DNA of 64,000 bases from CADEEN01 sp040384625 (lineage in GTDB: Bacteria; Pseudomonadota; Gammaproteobacteria; Burkholderiales; Burkholderiaceae_C). The notes under the pieces were generated by a model. That model searched no databases and was not told the DNA's origin. It saw only the letters and a program-made list of their open reading frames with translations. Positions within the stretch are counted from its first letter, which is position 1. Every line of letters starts with the position of its first letter. This document shows, piece after piece, positions 49,232-58,299 of this stretch. Both the position numbers and the translations under genes were made by a program. The stretch spans positions 1 to 64,000 of the forward strand of contig JAZKIW010000059.1 in assembly GCA_040384625.1 (NCBI GenBank), in the 5' to 3' direction.

Positions 49232-50508
49232 GATCGGCCCCCGCGCATCAACGAGCGGTTCTCGATGTCGATGCGGACAACGATGGCCAGCGAGACCAGG
49301 TTCATCAGGATCGCCGAGCCGCCGTAGCTCATTAGCGGCAGGGTCAGGCCCTTGGTCGGCAGCACGCCGAGGTTCACGCCCATGTTGATGAAAGCCTGGC
49401 CGCCCATCCAGATGCCGATGCCCTGCGCCAGCAGCCCGGCGAACACACGGTCCAGGGCCACTGCCTGGCGGCCGATGTGGAAGATGCGCCGAGTCAGCCA
49501 GAAGAAGGCGGCGACGACGATGAACACGCCGACGAAGCCCAGTTCCTCGCCCACCACGGCGAGCAGGAAGTCGGTATGCGCCTCGGGCAGGTAGTGCAGC
49601 TTCTCCACCGATGACCCGAGGCCCTGGCCGAAGATCTCGCCGCGACCGAAGGCGATCAGCGAGTGCGTGAGCTGATAGGCACGGCCCTGCGCGTAGAGCG
49701 GATTCCAGGGGTCGAGGTAGGCGAAGATGCGCTCGGCACGCCACGGGCTGAGCGCGATCATCAGCACGAAGGCCGCCAGCAGCACCGCAGTGGCCAGCGC
49801 GAACATGCGGCCGTTGACACCGCCGAGGAAGAGGATGCCCAGGGCGATCGCGGCAATCACCATGAAGGCGCCCATATCGGGCTCGGCCAGCAGCAGCATG
49901 CCGATGAAGCCCAGCGCGATGGCCATCGGCGTCACGGCGTGGAAGAAATTCTCGCGCGTGTCCATCTTGCGCACCATGTAGCTGGCGGCGTACAGCGCGA
50001 TGCCGAGCTTGGCCAACTCACTCGGCTGGAAGTTCATCAGGCCCAGGGGAATCCAGCGTCGCGCGCCGTTGACCCCCTTGCCGATCGCCGGCACCAGGAC
50101 CAGCACGAGCAGCACCAGCGCGGCGACGAAGACCCAGGGCGCGTACTTCTCCCACACCGCGATCGGCAGTTGGACCACGGCCAGTGCGGCGACGAAGGCG
50201 ATGCCGAGCGACAAGGCGTGCCGCGACAGGAAGTGGGTCGGGGTGTAGCGCGAGAACTTCGGGTTGTCCGGCAGCGCCACCGAGGCCGAATAGACCATCA
50301 CCATGCCGAGCAGGAGCAAGGCCAGCACGACCCAGACCAGGGTCTGGTCGAAACCGTGCGCGCGGCTGGGCTGGGCCGGCGTCGGGCCAACCCAGTCGCG
50401 GATCGGCACGCGGGCGCCCTCGCCTGCGTTGACCCCTGCGAAGCGGGCGCGCAGCGCCGACCACCATGCAGGCGGCGAGGGCAAGACGTCGCGCCACGCG
50501 GTCGTCAT
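49228..50508 (-). CDS. ftsW: Septal peptidoglycan polymerase FtsW
   Basis: A 426-residue SEDS-family glycosyltransferase with about ten helices that polymerises lipid II at the septum with FtsI. Family motifs are F-Q-P-S-E-L-A-K-L, A-E-P-D-M-G-A-F, E-A-H-T-D-F-L-L-A-V-V-G-E-E-L-G and the C-terminal L-P-L-M-S-Y-G-G-S-A. The N-terminus has about 60 extra residues before the first helix. The start ATG (complement of 50506-50508) overlaps the murD stop. Confidence 0.97.
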   Translation of the reverse strand: MTTAWRDVLPSPPAWWSALRARFAGVNAGEGARVPIRDWVGPTPAQPSRAHGFDQTLVWVVLALLLLGMVMVYSASVALPDNPKFSRYTPTHFLSRHALSLGIAFVAALAVVQLPIAVWEKYAPWVFVAALVLLVLVLVPAIGKGVNGARRWIPLGLMNFQPSELAKLGIALYAASYMVRKMDTRENFFHAVTPMAIALGFIGMLLLAEPDMGAFMVIAAIALGILFLGGVNGRMFALATAVLLAAFVLMIALSPWRAERIFAYLDPWNPLYAQGRAYQLTHSLIAFGRGEIFGQGLGSSVEKLHYLPEAHTDFLLAVVGEELGFVGVFIVVAAFFWLTRRIFHIGRQAVALDRVFAGLLAQGIGIWMGGQAFINMGVNLGVLPTKGLTLPLMSYGGSAILMNLVSLAIVVRIDIENRSLMRGGRS

Positions 50509-52067
50509 GCGATCTCCCCGCGCGCCGCAGCCTGCGCCTGCACGGCGGCAATGAACACTTCGGCGCGATGACCGTAGTTGCGGAACATGTCCAGGCTGGC
50601 GCAGGCCGGACTGAGCAGCACGGCGTCGCCTTCGGCGGCCTGCTCGAAGCACCAGGCGGTGGCGTCTTCGAGCGAGGCGTGCTGCTGCATCGGCACACCC
50701 GTGTCGACGAGCGCCGACCCGATCACCGCGGCATCGCGTCCGATCAGGGCGACGGCGCGCACATGCCCGGCCACCGGTGCGGCGAGTGGCGAGAAGTCCT
50801 GGCCCTTGCCGTCGCCGCCCAGGATCACGACGAGCCTGGCCGGCGCCTTGTCGGCGCCCAGGCCCTGCAGCGCAGCGACGGTCGCGCCGACATTCGTGCC
50901 CTTACTGTCGTCGAAGGCGTCGACGCCGCCGACCGTGGCGACGAAGGCCACCCGGTGCGGCTCGCCGTGGTACTCGCGCAGGCCGTGCAGCATGGGCGCC
51001 AACGGGCAGCCGATCGCCGTGGCCAGGGCCAGCGCGGCCAGCGCATTGGCCGCGTTGTGGCGCCCGCGGATGCGCAGCGCATCGGCCGGCATCATGCGCT
51101 GCAGGTGCAAGTCGGCCGGGTCGACGACAGCGCCACGCTTGCGATGTCCCTCTTCTTCATCTAGCGCGCGCACCAGCCAGGCCATGCCGTTCTCGACCAC
51201 CAGACCGAAGTCGCCCGGACGCTGCGGCGCGCCCAGACCGAAGCGCAACACCGCGCGCGGCAGCACGCGCGACCGGCCCTTTCCTTTGCCAGCGTCCGCC
51301 ACCGGCAGCATCGCCTCGACGAGGGCATCGTCGCGGTTCAGGACCATCACACCCTGCGCGCCAAAGACTCGAGCCTTGGCCGCCGCGTAGGCCTCGAGCG
51401 AACCATGCCAGTCGAGGTGGTCCTGCGTGACATTCAGGACCGTCGCCGCGCTCGGTTCGAAGCCGCGCACCCCATCGAGCTGGAAGCTCGACAGTTCGAG
51501 CACCCAGACCTCGGGCAAGGGCAGCGGCGCGCCGTCTGCATCGACCGCATCGAGCGCGGCACCCAGCGTGTCGAGCATCGTCGGGCCGATGTTGCCGGCC
51601 ATCGCTACGCGCTTGCCGCAGCGTTCAATGAGCAGGGCAGTCAGCGCCGTGGTGGTGGTCTTGCCATTGGTGCCGGTGATGGCGATCAGCCTAGGTGCGT
51701 AGTCACGCTCGAGCCGCAGCACGTCGAGCGCACGCATGAACAGCTCGAGTTCGCCCTGCTGCGCGATGCCCTGCGCTCGCGCCGCGGCGAGCAGGGCGGC
51801 GATGCGCTCGTCGTGCGGCGCCAGGCCGGGGCTCTTCAGCACCAGCTTCGCGTCCTGCAACGCGTCGGCCGTCAGCGCGCCACTGAACAAGATGGCCTGC
51901 GGTGCAGCGAGGGCCAGGGCCGCCGCCTGCGGCGGGGTCTCGCGCGAGTCCCAGACGCGCACGCTGGCGCCGTGGCCGGCGCACCAGCGCGCCATCGCCA
52001 AGCCGGATTCCCCCAGGCCGAGCACGAGGACGGGCAGATCGCGCAAGGGGTTGATCGCGGCGTTCAT
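50505..52067 (-). CDS. murD: UDP-N-acetylmuramoylalanine--D-glutamate ligase
   Basis: A 520-residue Mur ligase adding D-Glu. V-L-V-L-G-L-G-E-S-G-L-A opens the UMP-binding domain, the ATP loop is G-T-N-G-K-T-T-T-T, and D-D-S-K-G-T-N is present near the C-terminus. It is about 80 residues longer than E. coli MurD, partly through Arg/Lys-rich insertions in the central domain around R-S-R-V-L-P-R and E-E-E-G-H-R-K-R-G. It overlaps mraY and ftsW by 4 bases each. Confidence 0.96.
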   Translation of the reverse strand: MNAAINPLRDLPVLVLGLGESGLAMARWCAGHGASVRVWDSRETPPQAAALALAAPQAILFSGALTADALQDAKLVLKSPGLAPHDERIAALLAAARAQGIAQQGELELFMRALDVLRLERDYAPRLIAITGTNGKTTTTALTALLIERCGKRVAMAGNIGPTMLDTLGAALDAVDADGAPLPLPEVWVLELSSFQLDGVRGFEPSAATVLNVTQDHLDWHGSLEAYAAAKARVFGAQGVMVLNRDDALVEAMLPVADAGKGKGRSRVLPRAVLRFGLGAPQRPGDFGLVVENGMAWLVRALDEEEGHRKRGAVVDPADLHLQRMMPADALRIRGRHNAANALAALALATAIGCPLAPMLHGLREYHGEPHRVAFVATVGGVDAFDDSKGTNVGATVAALQGLGADKAPARLVVILGGDGKGQDFSPLAAPVAGHVRAVALIGRDAAVIGSALVDTGVPMQQHASLEDATAWCFEQAAEGDAVLLSPACASLDMFRNYGHRAEVFIAAVQAQAAARGEIA

Positions 52068-53245
52068 CGCAGCTTCAGGCTCGCCAAGCCAATCAGGCAC
52101 AGCAGCATGGTGATGATCCAGAAGCGGATCACAACCTGGGTCTCGTTCCAGCCCGTCTTCTCGAAGTGGTGGTGCAGCGGCGCCATCTTGAACAGGCGCA
52201 TGCCGGTTCCGGTCTGGCGCTTGGTCCATTTGAACCAGCCGACCTGAAGCATCACCGACAAGGCCTCGACGACGAAGATGCCGCCCATGATCGCGAGCAC
52301 GATCTCCTGGCGCGTGATGACGGCGATGGTGCCCAGCGCACCGCCTAGCGAAAGGGCACCAACGTCGCCCATGAAGACCTGGGCCGGGTGGGCGTTGAAC
52401 CACAGGAAGGCCAGGCCCGCCCCGGCCATCGCGGCACAGAAGATCAGCAACTCGCCGGCGCCGGGGATGTACGGAAAGAGCAGGTACTTGCTGTATACAG
52501 AACTGCCGACGACGTAGGCGAAGACGCCCAGGGCCGAGCCGACCATCACCACCGGCATGATCGCCAGCCCGTCCAGGCCGTCAGTCAGGTTCACCGCATT
52601 GCTGGCGCCGACGATGACCAGGTAGGTCAGGATGATGAAACCCCAGACGCCGAGCGGGTAGCTGATGGTCTTGAAGAACGGCACCAGCAGGTCGGCGTTG
52701 GGCGGCAGGGGCGTCGAGAACCCGCTCTGCACCCAGCGCAGGAAGAGCTGGAAGACCCGCAGGTTCGAGCTCTCCGAGACTGCGAAGCAGAGGTAGAAGG
52801 CGGCGACAAGGCCGATCAGCGACTGCCAGAAGTACTTCTCGCGCGAGCGCATGCCCTCGGGGTTCTTCTGCACCACCTTGCGCCAGTCGTCGACCCAGCC
52901 GATCGCTCCGAAGCCGAAGGTGACCAGCATCACGATCCAGACGAAGCGGTTGCTCCAGTCGAACCACAGCAGCGTCGCGACGCCGATGCCGATCAGCACC
53001 AGCACGCCACCCATCGTCGGCGTGCCGCTCTTGGCCATGTGCGCTTGCACGCCGTACTCGCGGATCGGCTGGCCGATCTTCATTTCGGTCAGGCGCCGAA
53101 TGACCCAGGGGCCGAAAGCCAGGCCGATCAACAGGGCCGTCATCGCCGCCAGCACGGCCCGGAAGGTCAGGTACTGGAACACGCGCAGGAAACCGAGCTG
53201 CTCGGGGTACAGGGTCTGCAACCACTGGGACAGGCTGAGCAACAT
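52064..53245 (-). CDS. mraY: Phospho-MurNAc-pentapeptide transferase
   Basis: A 393-residue integral membrane enzyme that makes lipid I. Signature segments are K-S-G-T-P-T-M-G-G, N-L-T-D-G-L-D-G-L-A, F-M-G-D-V-G-A-L-S-L-G-G and P-L-H-H-H-F-E. Ten helices are expected. The ATG complementary to 53243-53245 shares a base with the murF stop (TGATG). Confidence 0.97.
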   Translation of the reverse strand: MLLSLSQWLQTLYPEQLGFLRVFQYLTFRAVLAAMTALLIGLAFGPWVIRRLTEMKIGQPIREYGVQAHMAKSGTPTMGGVLVLIGIGVATLLWFDWSNRFVWIVMLVTFGFGAIGWVDDWRKVVQKNPEGMRSREKYFWQSLIGLVAAFYLCFAVSESSNLRVFQLFLRWVQSGFSTPLPPNADLLVPFFKTISYPLGVWGFIILTYLVIVGASNAVNLTDGLDGLAIMPVVMVGSALGVFAYVVGSSVYSKYLLFPYIPGAGELLIFCAAMAGAGLAFLWFNAHPAQVFMGDVGALSLGGALGTIAVITRQEIVLAIMGGIFVVEALSVMLQVGWFKWTKRQTGTGMRLFKMAPLHHHFEKTGWNETQVVIRFWIITMLLCLIGLASLKLR

Positions 53246-54615
53246 CAGGGCGTCTCCTGCAATGCCTGCACCACGCGTTCCATCTGCATGAAGCGCGAGC
53301 CCTTGACCAGCACCGATGCGACCGCGGGCAGCTCGGCGCGCGCGGCGAGCAGGGACGGCAGATCGGCGAAGTGCCGCGCCTCTGGACCGAAAGCGAGCGC
53401 CGCGTCGGCGCTCTGCGCGCCGACGCACCACAGGTGGTCGATGCCGCGCTCGCGCGCATGGGCGCCGACCTCGGCATGGAAAGCCGGCCCGCGGTCGCCC
53501 ACCTCGCCCATGTCGCCGAGCAACAGCAGGCGCGGCGCATGCATCGCGGCCAGCACTTCGATCGCGGCGCGCACCGAGTCCGGGTTCGCGTTGTAGCTGT
53601 CGTCGACCAGGGCGATGCGCGCGCCGTGCAAGGTGGCGGTCTTCATCTGCGACCGCCCCTTGACCGGCTCGAAGCCCTCGAGACCTCGCTTCACAGCCTC
53701 GAGCGTCGCCCCGGCGGCCAGGGCGCAGGCGGCCGCCGCCAATGCATTCTTCACGTTGTGCCTGCCGGCCAGGCGCAGCGTGAGAGAAACGGCGCCAGCG
53801 GGCGTGTGCAAGACCAGCGCCCAATGGTCATCCACCCACAGCGCATCGGCGGTGACATCGGCCGCACCCTGGAGCGCGAACGTCAGCTGCGGGCGCGCGC
53901 TGGCGAGCTGGTGCCACAGCGGCGCATGCGCATCGTCGGCCGGATAGACCGCCGTGCCGGCCGGGCCAAGGGCCTCGATGGCGCTGCCGTTCTCGCGCGC
54001 GACGGCCTCGACGCTCGCCATGAACTCCTGATGCTCGCGCTGCGCGTTGTTGACCAGGGCGATCGTCGCTTGCGCGATTTGGGCCAGATGTGCGATCTCG
54101 CCCGGATGGTTCATGCCGAGCTCGACCACGCCGGCGCGGTGCCAGCAGACATCGTCCTGGCGCAGGCGCAGCAGGGTGAGCGGCACGCCGATGTGGTTGT
54201 TGTAGTTGCCCTCGGTGGCGAAGGCGCCGGCGCCGAGCCACGCGCGCAGGATCGCCGCGATCATCTGCGTAACCGTGGTCTTGCCGTTGCTGCCGGTGAC
54301 CGCAATCAGCGGCAGATGAAAGCGCGCGCGCCAGGCAGCCGCCAACTGCTCCAGCGCCTGCTGGGTGTTGACGACTTGCAGCCCCGACAGGCCGGCTTCG
54401 CTGAGTCCACGTTCGGCCAGCGCGGCCACCGCACCCTGGCCCGCGGCCTCACCGAGCATCTCGTGAGCGTCGAAACGCTCCCCCTTCAGGGCCACGAACA
54501 GATCCCCGGCGCGCAGCGTGCGCGTGTCGCTGTGCACACGCTGGAACACCGTCGCAGCGTCGCCCACCAGGGTCGAGCCGGGCAACAACGCGTGGGCTTG
54601 GGCCAGGCTCATCAT
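53245..54615 (-). CDS. murF: UDP-N-acetylmuramoyl-tripeptide--D-alanyl-D-alanine ligase
   Basis: A 456-residue Mur ligase attaching D-Ala-D-Ala. The ATP loop is G-S-N-G-K-T-T-V-T; T-E-G-N-Y-N-N-H-I-G-V-P, E-L-G-M-N-H-P-G-E-I and D-D-S-Y-N-A-N-P are MurF signatures. Two adjacent ATG codons (54613-54615 and 54610-54612 complements) overlap the murE stop. It would use the D-Ala-D-Ala made by DdlB. Confidence 0.97.
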   Translation of the reverse strand: MMSLAQAHALLPGSTLVGDAATVFQRVHSDTRTLRAGDLFVALKGERFDAHEMLGEAAGQGAVAALAERGLSEAGLSGLQVVNTQQALEQLAAAWRARFHLPLIAVTGSNGKTTVTQMIAAILRAWLGAGAFATEGNYNNHIGVPLTLLRLRQDDVCWHRAGVVELGMNHPGEIAHLAQIAQATIALVNNAQREHQEFMASVEAVARENGSAIEALGPAGTAVYPADDAHAPLWHQLASARPQLTFALQGAADVTADALWVDDHWALVLHTPAGAVSLTLRLAGRHNVKNALAAAACALAAGATLEAVKRGLEGFEPVKGRSQMKTATLHGARIALVDDSYNANPDSVRAAIEVLAAMHAPRLLLLGDMGEVGDRGPAFHAEVGAHARERGIDHLWCVGAQSADAALAFGPEARHFADLPSLLAARAELPAVASVLVKGSRFMQMERVVQALQETP

Positions 54616-56111
54616 CGCGTCGCCCTCGCCGCCAGTGCGCGCTCGGCCTCGGCCAAGTCGGAGAACGGGTGCTTCACGCCGCCGATCTCCTGGTAGTCCT
54701 CATGGCCCTTGCCGGCGATGAGGATCACGTCGCGCGCGTCGGCAGCGGCCAGCGCCTGTGCGATGGCTTCGCGGCGGTCCTCGATGACCTGGAGTCGGTC
54801 GGTCCGGCCGATCCCGGCGACGATCTCAGCCAGGATCGTCGCCGGCGTTTCGTTGCGCGGGTTGTCGCTTGTCACCACGACGCTGTCGGCAGCGCGTGCG
54901 GCGATGGCGCCCATCAAGGGTCGCTTGGTCGCGTCGCGATTGCCGCCGCAGCCGAAGACGCACACCAGACGGCCGGCGCGCGCAGTGGCCAAGGGACGCA
55001 ATGCCTGCAGCACCTTCTCCAGCGCATCGGGCGTGTGCGCATAGTCGACCACCACTTCCGGCGCGGCCGCGCCTGTCCCGACCCGCTGCATGCGCCCGGG
55101 CACCGGCGTCAACTGCGGCACGACCGAAACCGCATCGGCCAGCGAGACGCCGAGCGCTCGCAGGCCTCCGATCACCGCCAACAGGTTGCTGGCGTTGTAG
55201 TCGCCGATCAGGGTGCTGCGCACGGCCCAGGCCTCTGCGCCTTCATGCAAGTCGAAGGCGAGGCCGCCGGCGACGTAGCCGAGGTTCTGCGCGCGCAGCC
55301 GGGCCTCGGCGCTTGCCGAGTACGTCCAGACGTCGAGCGACGATCCCTGCAACTCGCCGGCCAATGCCGCACCATGCGGATCATCGATATTGAGCACAGC
55401 CGCGCGCAGCCCGGGCCAGGCGAAGAGCTGGCGCTTGGCGGCCCAGTAGGCCTCCATCGTGCCGTGATAATCGAGATGGTCACGCGTGAAGTTGGTGAAC
55501 AGCGCAACGGCGATGCGCAAAGCCGTCAAACGCTGCTCGACCATGCCGATCGACGAGGCCTCCATCGCGCAGGCCTTGAAGCCCGCGTCGGCGAAGAGCC
55601 TCAGCGCGGCATGCAGCATCACCGGGTCGGGCGTGGTCAAGCCGGTGAAGTCGATCTGCGCTGCGCGATCGGGCAAGGGCGGCACGCCGATGCCCAGCGT
55701 GCCGACGACTGCGCAACGGCGCTGGAGCAGGGTCAGCGCCTGCGCCGTCCACCAGGCGGTGGACGTCTTGCCATTGGTGCCCGTCGTGGCGAGCACCTCG
55801 AGCGCTCGACTCGGCTGCTCGAAGAAGGCATCGGCGATCGGGCCGGTGGCCGCCTTCAGGCCCGGCAATGAAGCAATGCGTGCATCGTCGAAGTCGAAGG
55901 CCTCAAGCCCCTCGCGCTCGACCAGACAGGTCGTTGCGCCGGCCTGCAGGGCATTGACCACGAAGCGCCGGCCGTCGGTGGCCGCGCCCGGCCAGGCGAT
56001 GAAGGCATCGCCCGCGCGTACTTTGCGACTGTCGGTCGTGACGGTGCCGCTGACCCAGGAACGCAACCAGCGGGCGGCGGCGTCGGGCGACTTGAGCGCG
56101 GTGACGGTCAC
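54612..56111 (-). CDS. murE: UDP-MurNAc-L-Ala-D-Glu--meso-diaminopimelate ligase
   Basis: A 499-residue Mur ligase. The ATP loop is G-T-N-G-K-T-S-T-A and the D-N-P-R motif (T-S-D-N-P-R-N-E) marks specificity for meso-diaminopimelate rather than lysine. No ATG is available at the start. I chose GTG (complement of 56109-56111); a TTG at 56117 is the alternative. A GC-rich repeat separates it from ftsI, the only large gap inside the mur part of the cluster. Confidence 0.95.
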   Translation of the reverse strand: MTVTALKSPDAAARWLRSWVSGTVTTDSRKVRAGDAFIAWPGAATDGRRFVVNALQAGATTCLVEREGLEAFDFDDARIASLPGLKAATGPIADAFFEQPSRALEVLATTGTNGKTSTAWWTAQALTLLQRRCAVVGTLGIGVPPLPDRAAQIDFTGLTTPDPVMLHAALRLFADAGFKACAMEASSIGMVEQRLTALRIAVALFTNFTRDHLDYHGTMEAYWAAKRQLFAWPGLRAAVLNIDDPHGAALAGELQGSSLDVWTYSASAEARLRAQNLGYVAGGLAFDLHEGAEAWAVRSTLIGDYNASNLLAVIGGLRALGVSLADAVSVVPQLTPVPGRMQRVGTGAAAPEVVVDYAHTPDALEKVLQALRPLATARAGRLVCVFGCGGNRDATKRPLMGAIAARAADSVVVTSDNPRNETPATILAEIVAGIGRTDRLQVIEDRREAIAQALAAADARDVILIAGKGHEDYQEIGGVKHPFSDLAEAERALAARATR

Positions 56112-56123
56112 GACCAAGCCTCC

Positions 56124-56200
56124 CGCCGGGCCGCCCCAAGGGAGGCTTGCGCCCCCTTGGGGGGTCGCGACGCGGCACGGCCGCTAGCTCGGGGGCTCAT
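56124..56200 (+). repeat. GC-rich intergenic repeat, copy between ftsI and murE
   Basis: Contains the 17-base string GCCGGGCCGCCCCAAGG shared with the tatB-tatC copy, then a C-run/G-run hairpin (GCCCCCTTGGGGGG) and CTCGGGGGCTCAT at the right end. It fills the 91-base spacer and can fold strongly. Confidence 0.7.
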
Positions 56201-56202
56201 GA

Positions 56203-57966
56203 CTAGAAGCTCTCCTGCACAGCGGTGGTCACGATCTGCGGCTTGACGTCGAGATCGGGCGGCACCCCCATCATGCGCAGAGTCTGTTGCACCACCTGGC
56301 TGAACACCGGCGCGGCGACGTCGCCGCCGTAGTGCACGCCATTGTTCGGCTCGTCGACCATCACCGCGACGACGATGCGCGGCTTGTCGATCGGCGCCAT
56401 GCCGACGAACCAGGCGCGGTACTTGTCACTGGCGTATTCCTTGCCTTCCTGCTTGTGCGCAGTGCCGGTCTTGCCACCGACCGAGTAGCCGATGGTCTGT
56501 GCCTTGGGCGCGGTACCGCCGGGCCCGGCGGCCAAGCGCAACATCTCGCGCACGGCCCGCGCCGTCTCGGGCTTGAGCACACGCAGGCCGGCCTGCGGGC
56601 TGTCCTGTTCGAGCATCGAGACCGGTATCACCTCGCCATCGCGCGCGAACACGGTGTACGCACGCGCGAGCTGGAACAGGCTCGTGGACAGCCCGTAGCC
56701 GTAGCTCATGGTCGCCTGTTCGATCGGGCGCCAGGTCTTGTACGGGCGCAGGCGCCCGGTGACCGCGCCGGGGAACTGCAGTTGAGGCTTCTGGCCGAAG
56801 CCGACCTGCGAGTACAGCTCCCACATCTCCTTGCGGTCCATCTGCATCGCCATCTTCACGGTGCCGACGTTGCTCGACTTTTGAATCACCTCGGCAACGC
56901 TCAGCACGCCGTGCGGGTGCGCGTCGCGTATCGTGCTGCCGGTGATCGTGATCGAGCCCGGGGCAGTCTGGATCGGCGTTGCAGGCGTGACGCGGCCGGT
57001 TTCGATCGCCCAGGCGGCGATGAAAGGCTTCATTGTCGAGCCGGGCTCAAAGGTGTCGGTGAGCGCGCGGTTGCGCAGCTGCGCGCCGCTGAGGTTGCGC
57101 CGATCGCCGGGGTTGAAGCTCGGGTAGTTGGCCAGCGCCAGCACCTCGCCGGTCTGCGCATCGAGCACGACCACACTGCCGGCCTTGGCCTTGTGCTCGG
57201 CCACCGCGTCACGCACGCGCTGGTAGGCGAAGAACTGGACCTTGGCGTCGACGGCCAGACCGATGTCCTGGCCATTGCTGGGCGCGACCTGGTCGCCGAT
57301 GTCCTCGACGACGCGGCCAAGGCGGTCCTTGACCACCATGCGCGAACCGACGCGCCCCTGCAATTCCTTCTGGAAGGCCAGCTCGATCCCTTCCTGGCCG
57401 CGGTCTTCGACGTCGGTGAAGCCGACCAGGTGCGCCGCTGCCTCGCCTTCGGGATACTTGCGACGGTACTCGCGCGTCTGGTAGATGCCCTTAATGCCTA
57501 GGGCCTGCACCTGCACCCACAGGGGCTCGTCGAGCTGACGTTTCAGCCAGGCGAATCGCGCATTGGGATCGCCGAGCTTCTTCTCCAGTTCGGCGGGCGG
57601 CAGACCGAGCAGCCGGGCCAATTGGCGCTTCTGTTCACGCGTGGCCTGCACGTCTCTCGGGATCGCCCACACCGAGGGCACCGACACCGAGGTCGCCAGC
57701 AAGGCGCCATGGCGATCGGTGATGCGGCCACGGCTCGCCGGCAACTCGAGTTCGTGGGCGTAGCGCTTCTCGCCCTGGTCGCGGTAGAACTGGTTGCCGA
57801 CGATCTGAATGTGCACCGCGCGGCCGAGCAGCACGCAGGAGCCCAGGCCGACCAGGGCGACCAGGAACTTGCTGCGCCACGGGGGCGTCTTCGAAGCCAG
57901 CAGCGGACTCGACGAATAACTGACGCTGCGCGCGACTGCCCCGGCCTTTCCGCGCCCCAGCTTCAT
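56203..57966 (-). CDS. ftsI: Septal transpeptidase FtsI (PBP3)
   Basis: A 587-residue class B penicillin-binding protein. One N-terminal helix (about 33-52) precedes the pedestal domain and the transpeptidase domain. Active-site motifs are S-T-M-K (nucleophile Ser), S-S-N and K-T-G-T-A. The R-G-R-I-T-D-R-H-G motif is also present. It pairs with FtsW. The start overlaps the ftsL stop by 3 bases. Confidence 0.97.
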   Translation of the reverse strand: MKLGRGKAGAVARSVSYSSSPLLASKTPPWRSKFLVALVGLGSCVLLGRAVHIQIVGNQFYRDQGEKRYAHELELPASRGRITDRHGALLATSVSVPSVWAIPRDVQATREQKRQLARLLGLPPAELEKKLGDPNARFAWLKRQLDEPLWVQVQALGIKGIYQTREYRRKYPEGEAAAHLVGFTDVEDRGQEGIELAFQKELQGRVGSRMVVKDRLGRVVEDIGDQVAPSNGQDIGLAVDAKVQFFAYQRVRDAVAEHKAKAGSVVVLDAQTGEVLALANYPSFNPGDRRNLSGAQLRNRALTDTFEPGSTMKPFIAAWAIETGRVTPATPIQTAPGSITITGSTIRDAHPHGVLSVAEVIQKSSNVGTVKMAMQMDRKEMWELYSQVGFGQKPQLQFPGAVTGRLRPYKTWRPIEQATMSYGYGLSTSLFQLARAYTVFARDGEVIPVSMLEQDSPQAGLRVLKPETARAVREMLRLAAGPGGTAPKAQTIGYSVGGKTGTAHKQEGKEYASDKYRAWFVGMAPIDKPRIVVAVMVDEPNNGVHYGGDVAAPVFSQVVQQTLRMMGVPPDLDVKPQIVTTAVQESF

Positions 57967-58250
57967 TTGGCCACCCCGGGTGCCTTGCCGTCGTCCTGCA
58001 CATACACCGTCACGGCTGGCGTGGCACTGCGCATGGCCAGCTTGTCGCGCGCGGTGCGCTCGACACGCAGGCTGGTGGCCTGGGCCTCGCGTTCAGCCTC
58101 GAGGCGCTTGTACTCGGTGTCCAGCCGGGCGGCTTCGTTCTTCGACCGGTCGAGCTCGGCAAACAGGCGACGCGAGTCGTAGGCCGTGCGCACGAGGTAC
58201 AGGCTGCTGAGCAGCAGCGCCAGTGCGAGCAGGAGGTTCACACGCGTCAT
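57963..58250 (-). CDS. ftsL: Cell division protein FtsL
   Basis: A 95-residue bitopic protein with a membrane helix at about residues 5-23, followed by a coiled-coil segment (about 27-65, with L-D-R-S-K-N-E-A-A-R-L). Such low-conservation proteins between rsmH and ftsI are FtsL, which binds FtsB and FtsQ. The start is the ATG complementary to 58248-58250. Confidence 0.92.
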   Translation of the reverse strand: MTRVNLLLALALLLSSLYLVRTAYDSRRLFAELDRSKNEAARLDTEYKRLEAEREAQATSLRVERTARDKLAMRSATPAVTVYVQDDGKAPGVAK

Positions 58251-58255
58251 TCCAC

Positions 58256-58299
58256 GCCCCCCCTGGGGGTAGCGAGCAACGCGAGCTTGGGGGTCGTCA
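58256..58299 (+). repeat. GC-rich intergenic repeat, short copy between rsmH and ftsL
   Basis: The spacer reads CCCCCCCTGGGGG, AGCGAGCAACGCGAGCTTGG and TCAT, with the terminal TCA being the complement of the rsmH stop. It shares the right half of the longer copies at 17622 and 56124. A similar fragment lies at 10203-10233 after pyrC'. Confidence 0.6.

Noticed and set aside
46742..49744. A 1000-codon fused MurG-MurC frame
   Set aside because: It exists only because the N run is 10 bases long; both true frames end and start at an ATGA overlap.
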